A stretch of DNA of 13,272 bases, taken from contig JAFOED010000079.1 of assembly GCA_017380355.1 (NCBI GenBank), positions 1 through 13,272 on the forward strand, in the 5' to 3' direction. The notes beneath the pieces were generated by a model. That model saw only the letters and a program-made list of their open reading frames with translations, had not been told where the DNA came from and made no database searches. The position numbers and the translations under genes are program-made. Positions 10,981 through 13,272 of this stretch are shown piece after piece; position 1 is the stretch's first letter, and each line of letters starts with the position of its first letter. This DNA comes from Ruminococcus sp. (GTDB lineage Bacteria > Bacillota > Clostridia > Oscillospirales > Acutalibacteraceae).

Positions 10981-13263
10981 ATGGTAGTTGGCAAGAGTAT
11001 CCCAAGAGTTGATGCGTACGACAAAGTTACTGGTCGCACAAAATACACAGACGATTTGTGTGATAAGAGCGCTTATGTCGCTAAAATACTGCATTCTACT
11101 ATATCTCACGGTAAGGTTTTATCAATAGATACGAGCGAAGCTGAGAAAATAGACGGTGTTGTGAAAATCGTTACCTGTTTTGATGTGCCACAGATTTACT
11201 TTCCGACAGCAGGACATCCATGGTCAACTGATGAGTCTCATCAGGACGTTGCTGACAGACTTCTGCTTACGAGTGAAGTGCGTTTTTGTGGAGATGATGT
11301 CGCTGCGGTTGTCGCTGAAAACGAGGTCGCTGCTGCTCAGGCTTTAAGAGCGATTAAAGTCGAGTACGAGGAATACCCTTTTGTGCTCGATGTTCAGGAA
11401 GCGATGAAAGATGACGCACCGCTTATTCATAAAAACTACCCTAACAACATCTTAAATCACACAAGTCAGAGTGTCGGCGATTATGAGCAGGCGATTAAAG
11501 AAGAGGGACTTATTAAGTTCGATAACTGGTACGATACACCAACTGTACAGCACTGCCATATTGAAAACCATATCTGCTTTGCTAGTATGGAAAACGGCAG
11601 AATCACCGTCGTTACATCGACACAGATTCCGCATATAGTGCGTCGTGTCGTTGGTCAGGCTCTCGGTATAGATTGGGGTAAAATCCGCGTAGTTAAACCA
11701 TACATCGGAGGCGGATTTGGTAATAAACAGGACGTTCTTTACGAACCGCTTTGTGCTTACCTTTGCACAGTATGTGGCGGTCATTTGGTGAAACTTGACT
11801 CTTCGCGTGAAGAGACTTTTGTGACACAGCGAGTTCGTCACGCTATCAGAAGTCATATCATCACATACTTAAGACCTGACGGAACCTTTGTAGCTCGAAA
11901 ACTTGAGCTTTTCTCAAATCAGGGCGCTTACGCTTCACACGGACACTCTATTGCCGCAAAAGGTATGGGCTGTTTTAAACAGCTTTATCCGTGCCCGAAT
12001 GTCGAGGCTGAGTGCTACACTGTGTTTACTAATAGACCTGTTGCTGGTGCGATGCGTGGCTATGGTATACCTCAGGCGATGTTCGCTGTGGAGAGCCAGA
12101 TTGATGATATTGCTAAGGGTCTTAATATGACACCGCTTGAAATCAGAAAAAAGAACCTTATGCCTGTAGGATACACAGACGCTTTCTCTAAAAACGTCAA
12201 TTACTTTGATTCATTTAATCAGTGTATAGAAAAAGGCAAGGCATATATTGATTATGATAGAAAACTCAAAGAGTACAAGAGCGATAAAGGAGACATCAGA
12301 CGAGGAGTCGGTATGGCTGTTTTCTGGTATAACACCGCTGTGTGGCCGATAAGCTTAGAGTCCAGCTCTTCACGAATGGTACTAAATCAGGACGGCTCAG
12401 TATCTCTTCAGCTTGGTGAAACGGAAATCGGTCAGGGTGCTGATACAGCCTTTGCACAGATGGCGGCTGATTCTATCGGTCTTACTGTAGATAAAATTAA
12501 CGTGATTTCCTGTCAGGATACTGACATTACACCTTTTGGTACAGGTGCGTACGCATCGCGTCAAACTTACGTCGGTGGTTTATCTATCAGCAAAACTGGT
12601 GCCATTCTTAAAGAAAGAATCTTAAATTACGCACACAAACTCACAGAAATTGAAGTTTCAGACCTTGATATAGTTGATAACAATATCGTCAAAAAAGCTG
12701 ATAATACTGTTGTTATGAGTGTTTCACAGCTTGCGCTTACTGCACTTTACAGCTTAACTGACAGCGAACATATAATCTCTGAGAGTACATATCAGATTAA
12801 GAGTAACGCGTACTCTTTTGGTTGCTGCTTTGCTGATATTGAGGTTGATATCCGTGCGTGCAAGATAAAGATTCTTGACATAGTTAATGTTCACGATTGC
12901 GGTACGCTTATTAACCCACAGCTTGCTGAAGCTCAGGTACACGGCGGTATGTCGATGGGTATCGGCTATGCACTTTCTGAGCAGGAGCTGTTTGACCCTA
13001 GATCAGGCAGAACACTTAATAATAACTTGCTTGATTATAAGCTTTCTACTTTTATGGACCATCCGCATCTTGAAGCACAGTTTGTAGAAAACGCAGAGCC
13101 GACGAGCGCGTTTGGTACAAAAGCTTTGGGAGAGCCACCTGCTTGTCCTGTTGCTCCTGCGATTCGAAACGCTGTGCTTAACGCAACAGGTGTTTCGATT
13201 AACACAATCCCACTTACACCACACGTGCTTTTTGATGAGTTTACTAAGCACGGACTTATTTAA
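10981..13263 (+). CDS. xdhA: Xanthine dehydrogenase molybdenum-binding subunit (XdhA-type)
   Basis: 760 aa from ATG 10981, which has GGAGG at 10968-10972. A TTG at 10966 in the same frame overlaps that site and is not the start. The chain has only the molybdopterin-binding module. Residues 1-130 are the a/b hammerhead (KSIPRVDAYDKVTGRTKYTDD). GGGFG is at 243-247, E195 in HCHIEN and R359 in AMRGYG are the substrate-pocket residues, LGETEIGQGADT follows near 480, and E718 in ALGEPP is the base catalyst. Length and layout match E. coli-type XdhA, whose FAD (XdhB) and 2Fe-2S (XdhC) partners are separate chains. Its stop is followed at once by GGAGGCGAG, a ribosome-binding site identical to that of xdhA, so the next subunit gene almost certainly begins just outside the window. 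It would oxidise hypoxanthine/xanthine or a related heterocycle. It is divergent from the mocA operon and may also depend on MocA for its cofactor. Confidence 0.93.
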   Translation: MVVGKSIPRVDAYDKVTGRTKYTDDLCDKSAYVAKILHSTISHGKVLSIDTSEAEKIDGVVKIVTCFDVPQIYFPTAGHPWSTDESHQDVADRLLLTSEVRFCGDDVAAVVAENEVAAAQALRAIKVEYEEYPFVLDVQEAMKDDAPLIHKNYPNNILNHTSQSVGDYEQAIKEEGLIKFDNWYDTPTVQHCHIENHICFASMENGRITVVTSTQIPHIVRRVVGQALGIDWGKIRVVKPYIGGGFGNKQDVLYEPLCAYLCTVCGGHLVKLDSSREETFVTQRVRHAIRSHIITYLRPDGTFVARKLELFSNQGAYASHGHSIAAKGMGCFKQLYPCPNVEAECYTVFTNRPVAGAMRGYGIPQAMFAVESQIDDIAKGLNMTPLEIRKKNLMPVGYTDAFSKNVNYFDSFNQCIEKGKAYIDYDRKLKEYKSDKGDIRRGVGMAVFWYNTAVWPISLESSSSRMVLNQDGSVSLQLGETEIGQGADTAFAQMAADSIGLTVDKINVISCQDTDITPFGTGAYASRQTYVGGLSISKTGAILKERILNYAHKLTEIEVSDLDIVDNNIVKKADNTVVMSVSQLALTALYSLTDSEHIISESTYQIKSNAYSFGCCFADIEVDIRACKIKILDIVNVHDCGTLINPQLAEAQVHGGMSMGIGYALSEQELFDPRSGRTLNNNLLDYKLSTFMDHPHLEAQFVENAEPTSAFGTKALGEPPACPVAPAIRNAVLNATGVSINTIPLTPHVLFDEFTKHGLI

Positions 13264-13272
13264 GGAGGCGAG
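13264..13272 (+). promoter_or_regulatory. Ribosome-binding site of the next, unseen gene
   Basis: GGAGGCGAG directly after the xdhA TAA repeats the first nine bases of the xdhA translation-start region (GGAGGCGAG at 10968-10976). It implies a co-transcribed gene starting near 13275-13280 in the genome, most likely another xanthine dehydrogenase subunit. Confidence 0.6.

Noticed and set aside
1..13272. CRISPR array, rRNA genes, transposase or phage genes
   Set aside because: No regularly spaced repeats, no rRNA-like sequence, and no frame with transposase, integrase or phage structural motifs was seen.

Overview
The window suggests a low-GC, anaerobic, gut-type Clostridia genome, Oscillospiraceae/Ruminococcus-like as a best guess. 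The signs are strong GGAGG ribosome-binding sites, a SAM-I (S-box) leader before metK, an EndoA-like MazF, a NusG domain II/Gx-transporter pair, a stand-alone NrdD-like small protein, Feo iron uptake and molybdenum hydroxylases with their own cofactor transferase. No rRNA, tRNA or CRISPR array is visible. The first ~475 bases do not belong to this pattern: they are richer in GC (36/60 at 181-240 against 26/60 at 841-900, counted by hand) and look like a different genome or a transferred piece.

Layout. 1-~475: the tail of a possible upstream gene, a near-consensus promoter and the first ~109 codons of a LysR-type regulator. At about 470-482 this runs head-on into the 3' part of feoB (minus strand), so both genes are cut in mid-domain at the same point. 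The open feoB frame continues by chance through the antisense of the LysR gene to 129. 471-2680 (minus): a feoA-feoB ferrous iron uptake unit with a good promoter and three near-identical palindromes of the form GTTAGC-N4-RCTAAC, two beyond the feoA promoter and one just before feoB. 2852-3760 (plus): an anchored NusG domain II protein and a Gx-family membrane protein, probably one operon. 3942-4235 (plus): a 97-aa protein like the C-terminal part of the anaerobic ribonucleotide reductase. 4265-4685: consensus promoter, SAM-I riboswitch with readable terminator and antiterminator, then an unexplained structured repeat element of about 155 nt. 4686-5867: metK with a strong terminator. 6007-6354: a mazF-type toxin gene with no visible antitoxin. 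6413-7570 (minus): a CDF metal exporter with manganese-type metal-site motifs. 7649-10788 (minus): mocA followed 8 nt later by a fused 2Fe-2S/molybdopterin hydroxylase resembling selenium-dependent xanthine dehydrogenases. 10981-13263 (plus, divergent): an XdhA-type molybdenum-binding subunit whose partner subunits should lie just beyond the right edge.

How the parts fit. The right third is a purine/N-heterocycle hydroxylase locus: MocA would make the cytosine-dinucleotide form of molybdopterin, and two distinct molybdenum hydroxylases read away from a shared 190-bp control region that contains a long inverted repeat over one promoter. The left and middle parts concern metal balance (Feo import, putative Mn/Fe export) and SAM synthesis under riboswitch control. 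The least explained points are the 155-nt structured element between the riboswitch and metK, the three feo palindromes (half-sites resemble DtxR/IdeR boxes but the spacing differs), and the feoB/LysR junction, which is more likely an assembly chimera than biology until shown otherwise.
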